A program made the translations under genes and the position numbers. Below, one piece after another: positions 57,296 through 64,000 of a stretch of 64,000 nt of DNA (its first letter is position 1; every line of letters begins with the position of its first letter). The notes beneath the pieces were generated by a model. The model did not search any database and was not told the DNA's origin. It worked only from the letters and a program-made list of their open reading frames with translations. The DNA is taken from positions 161,418-225,417 of the forward strand of contig NZ_CP050253.1 of NCBI RefSeq assembly GCF_011745665.1, read 5' to 3'. Source of the DNA: Zophobihabitans entericus (GTDB lineage: Bacteria > Pseudomonadota > Gammaproteobacteria > Enterobacterales > Orbaceae).

Positions 57296-59332
57296 ATGAC
57301 TAATGGGATTTACTCTATGCGGTACGCGAAATTTAAGCAGATTTTTATCATCCTTCTCGTCGCATGGCTAATCTCATTGCTTATTCAATCTATTGCTCGC
57401 TTCTACTTTGTTAACGCCTATATCACCACTGAATTTTTCCCGCTTTCCTGTCCACATCAACTCCCTATGCTATTTTTGACAGGTTTAAAAATCGATGTGA
57501 AAATTTCTTCCCTTATTTACAGCGTGATATTGTTACTCTTACTATTACCGTTGCTCTTTTCACCAGTCAGCATTTTTAATCGCCTGTTAAAATATATCCC
57601 TATTTTACTGACACTCATTACACTGACCTTTCTATTGCTAGCTGTAATTAATATTTATAATTATACTTCATATGATAACTATATTGATGTGTTGTTATTT
57701 GGTTTATTTGGCAATACTTCCGCTATTTTGATGTCTTTTGGACAAAACTATCCTATCTTACAAGGGCTAGTCATATTTACGGTGCTTGCTTTTGGGTTAC
57801 GCTTTTTTTATGCCCGCTTACAGCACTATATCACCAGGCTTACCAGACGTATGTCTTCTGCCGTTTTATTTTCAATTATCTTTATCACCTGTTTTGGTAT
57901 CGCGATTTGTGTCGTTACTCCAAATAATGGTTTCCCACTCAATAAAACAGATTCTCACGTGTCCCGTTATGCGGTACTAAATATGTTTATTCCAAATGGT
58001 CAAGTTACCCTTGGCAATACTTGTAAAGATAATAAGCTAAAAACTGAATTTAAAGATATTGATGAAGAAACCGGGGCTCAATTACTCACCAACTTTTATG
58101 GTGAGGAGAAACCCGCTTCTTTAGAAATATTTCAGGATATTACTCCAGCGAACGAGTTTGTCGCTCAAAAACCACCACATATTGTCTTTTCTATTATGGA
58201 AAGTATGAGTTCTCATCTGCTTGAGCTTAGCCGTATTAATAATGATCTGTTAGGCGATTTACGCATGCACTTTCAGCAGGACTGGCGTTTTACTCGTTTT
58301 GTCTCTGAAGGTGACGGCACTATCGATTCTTTATCCCGCCTGCTCGTACGTAGCCCAATCAGTAAAATCAGTGAATCGTATCCTCCAGATATCACTTTTG
58401 AGAGCAATATGCTCAAACCATTTTTAGATCAGGGATATAAAATTGTCTTTATTACTTCTGGCAGTGGAACATGGCGTAATATAGGGAATTTTCTGCGTTA
58501 TTTAGGTGTATCAGAAATTATCGAACAGGGTGATTTACACCAGAAATATCCGGAGAGCGAAATCACAACAACCGGTATACCTGATGAATATATGTTCCGC
58601 TACGCACAAGAACGTTTATCTCTGGCGGAGCAACAAGGCGAACATGTGATGATTATGATGCTCTCTTCAACAAATCATCCACCATTTAGAATTCCTCCTG
58701 GCTATCCTTATTTTAATTATCAATTAACGTCAGGTGAGCTGGAAAGATTATCGGCTCTTGGCTCACAACAAACAGTAAGTAATATTTTAAATGTGTTTCG
58801 TTATAGCAATCATAAACTGGGGCAATTTATTAGCTGGGTTAAGCAGCAGCCTTTGGGTGATAAAACCATTATTGCGGTAACAGGCGATCATAATATGCGC
58901 AGTATTAGTTATTCAAACCCTCGAGAAAAAGTGCTGGGTCACGCAGTACCATTTTATCTGTATGTACCAACCTACTACCAGATAAATACCATATTTGATC
59001 CAACCAGAGTGGGGAGCCATAAAGACATATTCCCGACACTCTATCATTTGGCGTTATCAGAAACACCTTACTACAAAATGGGATGTAATCTGGTTGGAAA
59101 AGAGTTAGATCCACTGTGGTGTAACTCAGGTTATAACCCAAATGTCGCGATAAATCAGTCCGGGGCATTCTTTTTAAAAGAAAACGAATTTAGACCATGG
59201 AATAGTAGTGGAACCTTGCAACTAGGGCAGATAACAGCCGTGGCAGGAGAAAACCATATTTTCTTACATCGCTGGCAGGATTTTACTAAAATCCAGCAAT
59301 GGCAAATATTACAACAGATAAAAAATCCCTAG
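57296..59332 (+). CDS. Second LtaS-like membrane sulfatase (phosphoglycerol-transferase family)
   Basis: 678 residues. Five hydrophobic helices fill the first ~220 residues, then a periplasmic alkaline-phosphatase-fold domain: IVFSIMESMSSHLLE (first metal ligand), a probable nucleophile Thr in EGDGTIDSLSRLL, MMLSSTNHPPF, and VTGDHNMR plus GSHKDIFPTLYHLAL (late metal ligands). It belongs to the LTA synthase-like family; its substrate in this Gram-negative could be osmoregulated glucan or another envelope glycan. It differs strongly from the LtaS-like gene at 12306. The start could be the ATG at 57296 or at 57317, both with weak ribosome sites. Convergent with sodA. Confidence 0.82.
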   Translation: MTNGIYSMRYAKFKQIFIILLVAWLISLLIQSIARFYFVNAYITTEFFPLSCPHQLPMLFLTGLKIDVKISSLIYSVILLLLLLPLLFSPVSIFNRLLKYIPILLTLITLTFLLLAVINIYNYTSYDNYIDVLLFGLFGNTSAILMSFGQNYPILQGLVIFTVLAFGLRFFYARLQHYITRLTRRMSSAVLFSIIFITCFGIAICVVTPNNGFPLNKTDSHVSRYAVLNMFIPNGQVTLGNTCKDNKLKTEFKDIDEETGAQLLTNFYGEEKPASLEIFQDITPANEFVAQKPPHIVFSIMESMSSHLLELSRINNDLLGDLRMHFQQDWRFTRFVSEGDGTIDSLSRLLVRSPISKISESYPPDITFESNMLKPFLDQGYKIVFITSGSGTWRNIGNFLRYLGVSEIIEQGDLHQKYPESEITTTGIPDEYMFRYAQERLSLAEQQGEHVMIMMLSSTNHPPFRIPPGYPYFNYQLTSGELERLSALGSQQTVSNILNVFRYSNHKLGQFISWVKQQPLGDKTIIAVTGDHNMRSISYSNPREKVLGHAVPFYLYVPTYYQINTIFDPTRVGSHKDIFPTLYHLALSETPYYKMGCNLVGKELDPLWCNSGYNPNVAINQSGAFFLKENEFRPWNSSGTLQLGQITAVAGENHIFLHRWQDFTKIQQWQILQQIKNP

Positions 59333-59340
59333 ATATAAAA

Positions 59341-59361
59341 AATGGCGCTATCAGCGCCATT
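59341..59361 (-). terminator. Terminator after sodA
   Basis: AATGGCGCT (59341-59349) and AGCGCCATT (59353-59361) form a perfect 9-bp stem with a 3-base loop; the A-run on the left is a U-run for the minus strand. It can also help the convergent sulfatase gene. Confidence 0.9.
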
Positions 59362-59382
59362 CTTCATTTACTATCTTACTTA

Positions 59383-60006
59383 TTATTTTTGAGATTCAAA
59401 ACGTTGTGCAACATAATCCCAGTTCACAATGTTCCAGAATGCACCAATATAATCAGCACGACGATTTTGATATTTTAAGTAATAAGCATGTTCCCACACA
59501 TCTAGTGTTAATAGAGGGTAACCAGAAACACCAGCAAATTTATCACCCATGATTGGTGTATCTTGATTTGGTGTAGAAACAACAGAAAGTTTACCATTTT
59601 TAACAACTAACCAAGCCCAACCAGAACCAAAACGAGTTAACGCTGCTTTAGTGAACTCTTCTTTAAATTTATCAACAGAACCAAAATCTCTGATAATTGC
59701 ATCTTTAAGCGCACCTTTTAATTCTGTACCTACTTTTAATAAATTCCAGAACAGAGTATGGTTTGCATGACCACCAACGTTATTCTTAATACCAGCTAAT
59801 TTATCAGCAGGTACTTTATCCAGATTAACAAGCAGTTCTAGCTCAGACATTTTTTGTAATTCAGCTGGTAAAGTTTCCAGTAATCCGTTAGCGTTATTTA
59901 CATAAGTCAGATGATGTTTATCATGATGTAAATGCATTGTTTCTGAATCGATATATGGTTCTAATGCTTCATATGCATATGGTAGTGGCGGAAGAGTGTA
60001 AGCCAT
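59383..60006 (-). CDS. sodA: Manganese superoxide dismutase
   Basis: Converts superoxide to hydrogen peroxide and oxygen in the cytosol. 207 residues (E. coli SodA 206). Metal ligands are His27 ([16 protein letters not shown]), His in [13 protein letters not shown], and Asp and His in [20 protein letters not shown]. The sequence is nearer SodA (Mn) than SodB (Fe). AAAGGAGTAATGTC precedes the start. Upstream, an inverted repeat AGCTTGA...TCAAGCT is present, and no convincing Fur or SoxS site is seen. Confidence 0.95.
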   Translation of the reverse strand: MAYTLPPLPYAYEALEPYIDSETMHLHHDKHHLTYVNNANGLLETLPAELQKMSELELLVNLDKVPADKLAGIKNNVGGHANHTLFWNLLKVGTELKGALKDAIIRDFGSVDKFKEEFTKAALTRFGSGWAWLVVKNGKLSVVSTPNQDTPIMGDKFAGVSGYPLLTLDVWEHAYYLKYQNRRADYIGAFWNIVNWDYVAQRFESQK

Positions 60007-60152
60007 GACATTACTCCTTTAATTGATTTTGTTTGATATAGGTTATCCAGCTTGAAGTATATGCTTTCATACCAATTCAGCTCAAGCTATCAATCCTATA
60101 GCCCCGGTCTATCTTTTTTATGCATTACTACGTTGTTAAATCACACTTATGA

Positions 60153-60188
60153 GGCACTTTTAAGTACGTTTTAAATACTAAAAGTGCC
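60153..60188. repeat. 10-bp inverted repeat between ppnN and sodA
   Basis: GGCACTTTTA (60153-60162) pairs perfectly with TAAAAGTGCC (60179-60188) around a 16-base AT-rich loop, directly after the ppnN stop. It lacks a U-run, so termination is uncertain. Confidence 0.6.
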
Positions 60189-60197
60189 CTGAAGTCA

Positions 60198-61565
60198 TTA
60201 TAAAATGATTTCGTAGCAAGGTTTATAAGCCGTTGAGCCGGGTAGTTTCATACGATCTTGTTCAACAAAGCTACGTAATAACTTATCCAGTTGTGCCATT
60301 AACGCCGGATCACCATGTAACTTATAAGGGCCATTGGCTTCAATCTCTTTCATACCTGACTCTTTAACATTACCGGCAACAATACCAGAGAAAGCACGAC
60401 GCAGCGCTGCAGCAAGCGCATCTACTGGTTGATCTTTATGTAAATCCAAAGCTGCCATATTTTCATGAGTCGGTTCAAAAGGGTGTTGCAACGCTTCATC
60501 AATTTTAAGCAGCCAGTTAAAGCCATAGGCATCACTGGTCGCTAAACGACTGGCTTTTACCGCACTGACACCTTTAACCATCACACGAGCAACTTCTTCC
60601 GGATCATCGATAATAATTTGATAATGTTTTCTGGCTTCTTCACCCAGTGTATTACAGATAAAGCTATCTAAAGCGTCGAAATATTCACGGCTCTCTTTTG
60701 GTCCGGTTAACACTAGAGGGAACACTAAATGATGATTTTCCGGATTAAGCAGAATACCCAGTACATACAATAACTCTTCAGCAGTACCCGGACCGCCAGG
60801 GAAAATAACTACACCATGTGCCATACGCACAAAGGCTTCCAGACGTTTTTCAATATCAGGCATGATAAGCAGTTCATTCACCAGAGCATTCGGTGGTTCT
60901 GCGGCAATGATTGACGGTTCAGTCATACCAATAAAACGACTTTCATGGTAACGCTGCTGCGCATGACCAACGGCAGCACCTTTCATCGGTGCTTCCATCA
61001 CTCCCGGGCCGCAGCCAGTACAGATATTTAGCTCACGTAGCCCTAACTGTAAACCAACCTGACGGGCATAGTAATACTCAGTCTCATTAATTGAGTGACC
61101 ACCCCAGCAAACAATCAGATTTGGCTCTTCACCAACGTGTAGTGCATTAGCATTACGTAGAATAGAGAAAACCAGGTTAGTAATGTAAGCAGAATGGTTC
61201 GAATTAAAGTTAGTGATGCCGCTAACTGCTGCAATTTGACTATTTACGAATAAAATATCACGCAAAACAGCAAACAAGTTAGCCTGAATAGAGCGAATAA
61301 TTTTACCATCAACAAAAGCGGTTTCTGGTGGATTGATCAACTCTAGCTTAACGCCGCGTTCACGACTAAGTACGTTAATATCAAATGTTTTAAATTTTTC
61401 AAGAATGGCTTTACTGTCATCTGTTTGACTACCGGCATTAAGGGTAGCTAAAGAACAGTTACGAAATAGCTGATAAAGTTCACTATTGGCGGAACCTTTT
61501 AACATCGTTACTTCAATTTGAGAAAGTAAATCCATTGATCCTAATGGATTAATTGTTGTAATCAA
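60198..61565 (-). CDS. ppnN: Pyrimidine/purine nucleotide 5'-monophosphate nucleosidase PpnN
   Basis: Cleaves nucleoside monophosphates to base and ribose-5-phosphate, and is known to bind (p)ppGpp in E. coli. 455 residues (E. coli 454) with a LOG-type Rossmann domain: [16 protein letters not shown], the [14 protein letters not shown] motif and [16 protein letters not shown]. The start is a TTG: AAAAGGAG lies 6 bases before TTG at 61565, whose product begins [11 protein letters not shown] and aligns with the E. coli start MITHISPLGSM. Another TTG at 61571 directly touches the ribosome site and is less likely. It is divergent from aspC. Confidence 0.95.
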   Translation of the reverse strand: MITTINPLGSMDLLSQIEVTMLKGSANSELYQLFRNCSLATLNAGSQTDDSKAILEKFKTFDINVLSRERGVKLELINPPETAFVDGKIIRSIQANLFAVLRDILFVNSQIAAVSGITNFNSNHSAYITNLVFSILRNANALHVGEEPNLIVCWGGHSINETEYYYARQVGLQLGLRELNICTGCGPGVMEAPMKGAAVGHAQQRYHESRFIGMTEPSIIAAEPPNALVNELLIMPDIEKRLEAFVRMAHGVVIFPGGPGTAEELLYVLGILLNPENHHLVFPLVLTGPKESREYFDALDSFICNTLGEEARKHYQIIIDDPEEVARVMVKGVSAVKASRLATSDAYGFNWLLKIDEALQHPFEPTHENMAALDLHKDQPVDALAAALRRAFSGIVAGNVKESGMKEIEANGPYKLHGDPALMAQLDKLLRSFVEQDRMKLPGSTAYKPCYEIIL

Positions 61566-61871
61566 AATCAACTCCTTTTATAAACAACTAACATTCACAA
61601 TATCATTGTGTAATTGGTTTAATCTAACACAATTTTTGTGAGATCATCATATTCTCAATAAATAATTTTAGTAGAAAATAGCATAAAGCATTTTATGTCT
61701 TCTCCTATGTTTGAAATTGATAAGAAACTCACTAATTTTCGATAAAATCGGATCCTTTCTCTATTCAGTAATTATGATAAAGCGTATAATAGGAAAATTA
61801 TGCTTATTACCGTCATATTTATAACTTATTAACCAATGACGGTGTTTTTATTACTACTTAAAGGGTGGAAT
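61566..61871 (+). promoter_or_regulatory. aspC promoter with attenuator-like leader hairpin
   Basis: The 306-base divergent region holds a -10-like TATAAT at 61785-61790 (weak -35). About 20 bases downstream, ACCGTCAT (61809-61816) pairs with ATGACGGT (61836-61843), and GTTTTTATT follows at once, looking like a terminator in the aspC leader. A CACAAT/ATTGTG inverted repeat lies near 61595. No leader peptide with a regulatory codon run is seen. Confidence 0.5.
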
Positions 61872-63062
61872 ATGTTTGAAGATTTAACCGCCGCTCCCGC
61901 AGATCCTATTCTTGGTCTGGCTGATCTATTTAATGCAGATGAGCGCAGCAATAAAATAAATTTGGGTATTGGTGTATATAAAGATGAAACAGCAAAGACA
62001 CCAATCTTAAGCTGTGTAAAAAAAGCAGAATCATTTTTACTGGAGACAGAACAATCTAAAAATTATTTAGGGATTGATGGTCTGTCACTATTTGCCAGCG
62101 CTACGCAAGAATTATTATTTGGCTTAGATAGTTCAATTATCACTGAACAACGCGCTAAAACAGCACAAGCCCCAGGTGGAACGGGCGCACTGCGCATTGC
62201 CGCAGACTTTTTAGCTCGCAGAACTAAAGTAAGACGTATCTGGGTCAGTAACCCGACGTGGCCAAACCATAAAAGTGTCTTTCAGGCTGCAGGTTTAGAA
62301 GTACGTGAATATAGCTATTACAATGCTCAAAATCATAATTTAGATTTTGATGCCATGATCAGTAGCTTAAGTCAGGTTTCAGCTGGTGAAGCTGTTGTGC
62401 TACACGGTTGTTGTCATAACCCAACAGGTATTGACCCAACACCTGAACAGTGGAAGATCATCTCTGATCTGTCACTAAAAAATGGCTGGTTACCAATATT
62501 TGACCTTGCATACCAAGGGTTTGGTAATGGTCTTGAAGAAGACGTGCAAGGGCTACGTACTTTTGCGGAATCTCATCCGGAGTTATTAATTGCCAGTTCT
62601 TATTCAAAGAACTTTGGCTTATATAATGAACGTGTAGGTGCATTTACACTTCTGGCTGCAAACCATGATATTGCTGAACGTGCAGCAAGTCAGGTGAAAG
62701 CAATTATTCGGGCAAACTACTCAAGCCCACCGGCACATGGTGCCATGATCGTTTCTCATATCTTAAACGATCTCGATTTACGTGAAGAGTGGATTGATGA
62801 ATTAACCCATATGCGTCAACGTATTCACAGAATGCGTCAGCTATTTGTTAAGACATTACAAGAAAAAGGGGCACAACAGGATTTTAGCTTTATAACACAA
62901 CAAAATGGTATGTTCTCTTTCAGTGGGCTCACTGAAGCGCAGGTACTGGCATTACGTAATGACTTTGGTATTTATATCGTGAATTCAGGGCGTATTAACG
63001 TTGCCGGCATCACGCTGGATAACATGTCTGTTCTGTGTGAATCTATCATAAAAGTTCTATAA
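61872..63062 (+). CDS. aspC: Aspartate aminotransferase
   Basis: PLP-dependent transfer between aspartate and 2-oxoglutarate. 396 residues, equal to E. coli AspC, and very similar in sequence ([20 protein letters not shown]). Substrate residues appear in [12 protein letters not shown] and HGCCHNPTG, the PLP lysine in [16 protein letters not shown], and the C-terminal carboxylate-binding Arg in NSGRINVAG. The frame opens at 61836, but the conserved start is the ATG at 61872 with AAAGGGTGGA upstream. It is more like AspC than TyrB. Hairpins follow. Confidence 0.96.
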   Translation: MFEDLTAAPADPILGLADLFNADERSNKINLGIGVYKDETAKTPILSCVKKAESFLLETEQSKNYLGIDGLSLFASATQELLFGLDSSIITEQRAKTAQAPGGTGALRIAADFLARRTKVRRIWVSNPTWPNHKSVFQAAGLEVREYSYYNAQNHNLDFDAMISSLSQVSAGEAVVLHGCCHNPTGIDPTPEQWKIISDLSLKNGWLPIFDLAYQGFGNGLEEDVQGLRTFAESHPELLIASSYSKNFGLYNERVGAFTLLAANHDIAERAASQVKAIIRANYSSPPAHGAMIVSHILNDLDLREEWIDELTHMRQRIHRMRQLFVKTLQEKGAQQDFSFITQQNGMFSFSGLTEAQVLALRNDFGIYIVNSGRINVAGITLDNMSVLCESIIKVL

Positions 63063-63074
63063 TCCTTCCCTATA

Positions 63075-63101
63075 GAGACCTCATCAAAACGATGTGGTCT
63101 C
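63075..63101 (+). terminator. Hairpin after aspC
   Basis: GAGACC (63075-63080) pairs with GGTCTC (63096-63101) and CATC with GATG inside, around AAAAC. It lies 12 bases after the aspC stop; the U-run is poor. Confidence 0.55.
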
Positions 63102-63126
63102 ATATCACTCTTATTTGTTACATGAT

Positions 63127-63157
63127 ATTTTGTAGCTATATTATATAGCTACAAAAT
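63127..63157. terminator. Long AT-rich hairpin between aspC and the MATE gene
   Basis: ATTTTGTAGCTATA (63127-63140) and TATAGCTACAAAAT (63144-63157) form a perfect 14-bp stem with a 3-base loop. It could terminate transcription or be a small repeat element. Confidence 0.6.
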
Positions 63158-63205
63158 AAGACTGTTATTTATCTCTATTTAAGGACAGCCTGTTTAGGTA
63201 TTACC

Positions 63206-64000
63206 ATGAAAAACTCGAATTCAGTGACAGAACAATCACTATTTTCACTTAGTTGGCCAATATTCATAGATATTTTTCTACATCTGGCCACATTATTTAT
63301 TAACACCTATATGATCAGCCATGTGTCATTACTGATGGTTTCAGCCACGACAGTAGGTAACCAATTTTTTGATATTTTTATTCCGATTTTTAACTTCATT
63401 GGGATCGGTTGTAGTGTGGTTATCGCTCAGTACTTAGGGGCAGGTAATCGGGAACAAGCCAGAAAAGCGATTCATATCTCTATCGCCTTCAACTTTATTC
63501 TAAGTCTTTTCTGTTATCTGTTTATTTCACTCTGTGGCTATCAGGTACTGATCTGGATGAACACTCCAGCTAATCTGTTACAGATGAGTTATGACTATTT
63601 CCATATTCTGGGTATCTGTTTAATTTTTGAGGCAATCGTCATTATTATTGCTTCTTGTATCCGGGTGTACGGAAAATCCAAAGCAGTTATGTACGTATCA
63701 CTGATAATGAACGTGGTAACTGTGTTTGGTAATATCTTAGTTCTTTATGGATTCTTTGGTATCCCACAAATGGGGCTAGTGGGGGTTGCGTGGTCAACAG
63801 TCATTGGACGAATTATTGGTATTATCTTACTCTTCTGCTTACTGGTATATGGGCTACGCATTAAACTGGAAATTTCACTCTTTTTCCACTGGAGTAAAGA
63901 TCTTCTTAAGAAAATCTTTAAAATTGGCTTACCTTCAGCGGGTGAGAACCTGTCATGGTCAGGGCAATGTCTGGTAATGACGGCATTTATCGGTCTAATG
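63206..64000 (+). CDS. MATE-family efflux transporter, N-terminal part
   Basis: The frame is open from the ATG at 63206 to the right edge (265 residues shown). It has repeated hydrophobic helices with MATE features: an early LSWPIFIDIFLHLATLFINTYMISHVS, VVIAQYLGAGNREQARKA (typical TM2-TM3 loop), and MGLVGVAWSTVIGRIIG (TM6). Such proteins export cationic drugs or metabolites using Na+ or H+. Without the C-terminal half the subgroup is not resolved. AAGGACAGCC lies too far upstream to be its ribosome site; the start region TTTAGGTATTACC is modest. Confidence 0.85.
   Translation, partial: MKNSNSVTEQSLFSLSWPIFIDIFLHLATLFINTYMISHVSLLMVSATTVGNQFFDIFIPIFNFIGIGCSVVIAQYLGAGNREQARKAIHISIAFNFILSLFCYLFISLCGYQVLIWMNTPANLLQMSYDYFHILGICLIFEAIVIIIASCIRVYGKSKAVMYVSLIMNVVTVFGNILVLYGFFGIPQMGLVGVAWSTVIGRIIGIILLFCLLVYGLRIKLEISLFFHWSKDLLKKIFKIGLPSAGENLSWSGQCLVMTAFIGLM

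Noticed and set aside
59383-60006. sodA as an iron-type SodB and RyhB target
   Set aside because: Sequence motifs and overall similarity fit the manganese enzyme; no clear RyhB-complementary stretch was found at its start.

Overview
The window is a gene-dense stretch of an AT-rich gammaproteobacterial chromosome. Many proteins (SecA, UshA, PpnN, AspC, NirB, RF2, PEP carboxylase) read as close relatives of the Enterobacterales versions. The presence of SecM and a RyhB-like small RNA points the same way. Other traits (DciA next to SecM/SecA, a HI0325-type carrier, a DUF3597 protein) recall Pasteurellales. An Orbaceae-like host would fit, but that placement is inference. There is no phage, plasmid, CRISPR array or recognisable insertion sequence.

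Layout. 1-9 kb: end of an SLC13 carrier; fmt-rsmB (initiator tRNA formylation and 16S rRNA methylation); three lipoprotein genes including LpoB; a NhaC-like carrier; and dacB. 9-12 kb: an orphan SsuABC/TauABC-type importer. 12-17 kb: a LysE exporter and LtaS-like sulfatase divergent from a glycosyltransferase, then folA and a purine permease. 17-24 kb: mutT, the secM-secA translation switch, dciA, zapG, degQ, a DUF3597 protein and tRNA-Ala(GGC). 24-34 kb: yajC-secD-secF and a detached nuoJKLMN operon. 34-40 kb: ppc, a Sel1-repeat protein, a RyhB-like sRNA with a Fur box, obgE, rpmA and rplU. 40-44.5 kb: a Crp/Fnr regulator, nucleoside phosphorylase, PnuC and UshA, which together look like a nucleotide/NAD salvage unit. 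44.5-52.2 kb: narX-narL facing nirBDC-cysG (nitrate/nitrite sensing and nitrite reduction to ammonium). 52.6-64 kb: a 2-hydroxyacid dehydrogenase, a repeat-packed intergenic island, lysS-prfB (with the RF2 frameshift), a second LtaS-like sulfatase, sodA, ppnN, aspC and the start of a MATE transporter.

The most unusual content is the complex I fragment. NuoJKLMN are full length and clearly homologous, but the ionisable residues that carry protons in E. coli are replaced in NuoK (E36M), NuoM (K234R, K265N, H322L, H348M, E407N) and NuoL (H334Y, H338Y, K342S). NuoN keeps most of its own and carries an extra acidic segment of about 125 residues. The operon starts at nuoJ, divergent from ppc, so nuoA-I must be elsewhere or missing. 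Together this suggests a complex I with altered or partial proton pumping.

Two RNA-level regulators are also well supported. One is a SecM arrest peptide whose last codons can pair perfectly with the secA ribosome-binding site. The other is a RyhB-like RNA between obgE and the Sel1 gene, with a perfect 7-1-7 Fur box over its promoter. All E. coli residue numbers and comparisons are from memory, not from a search.
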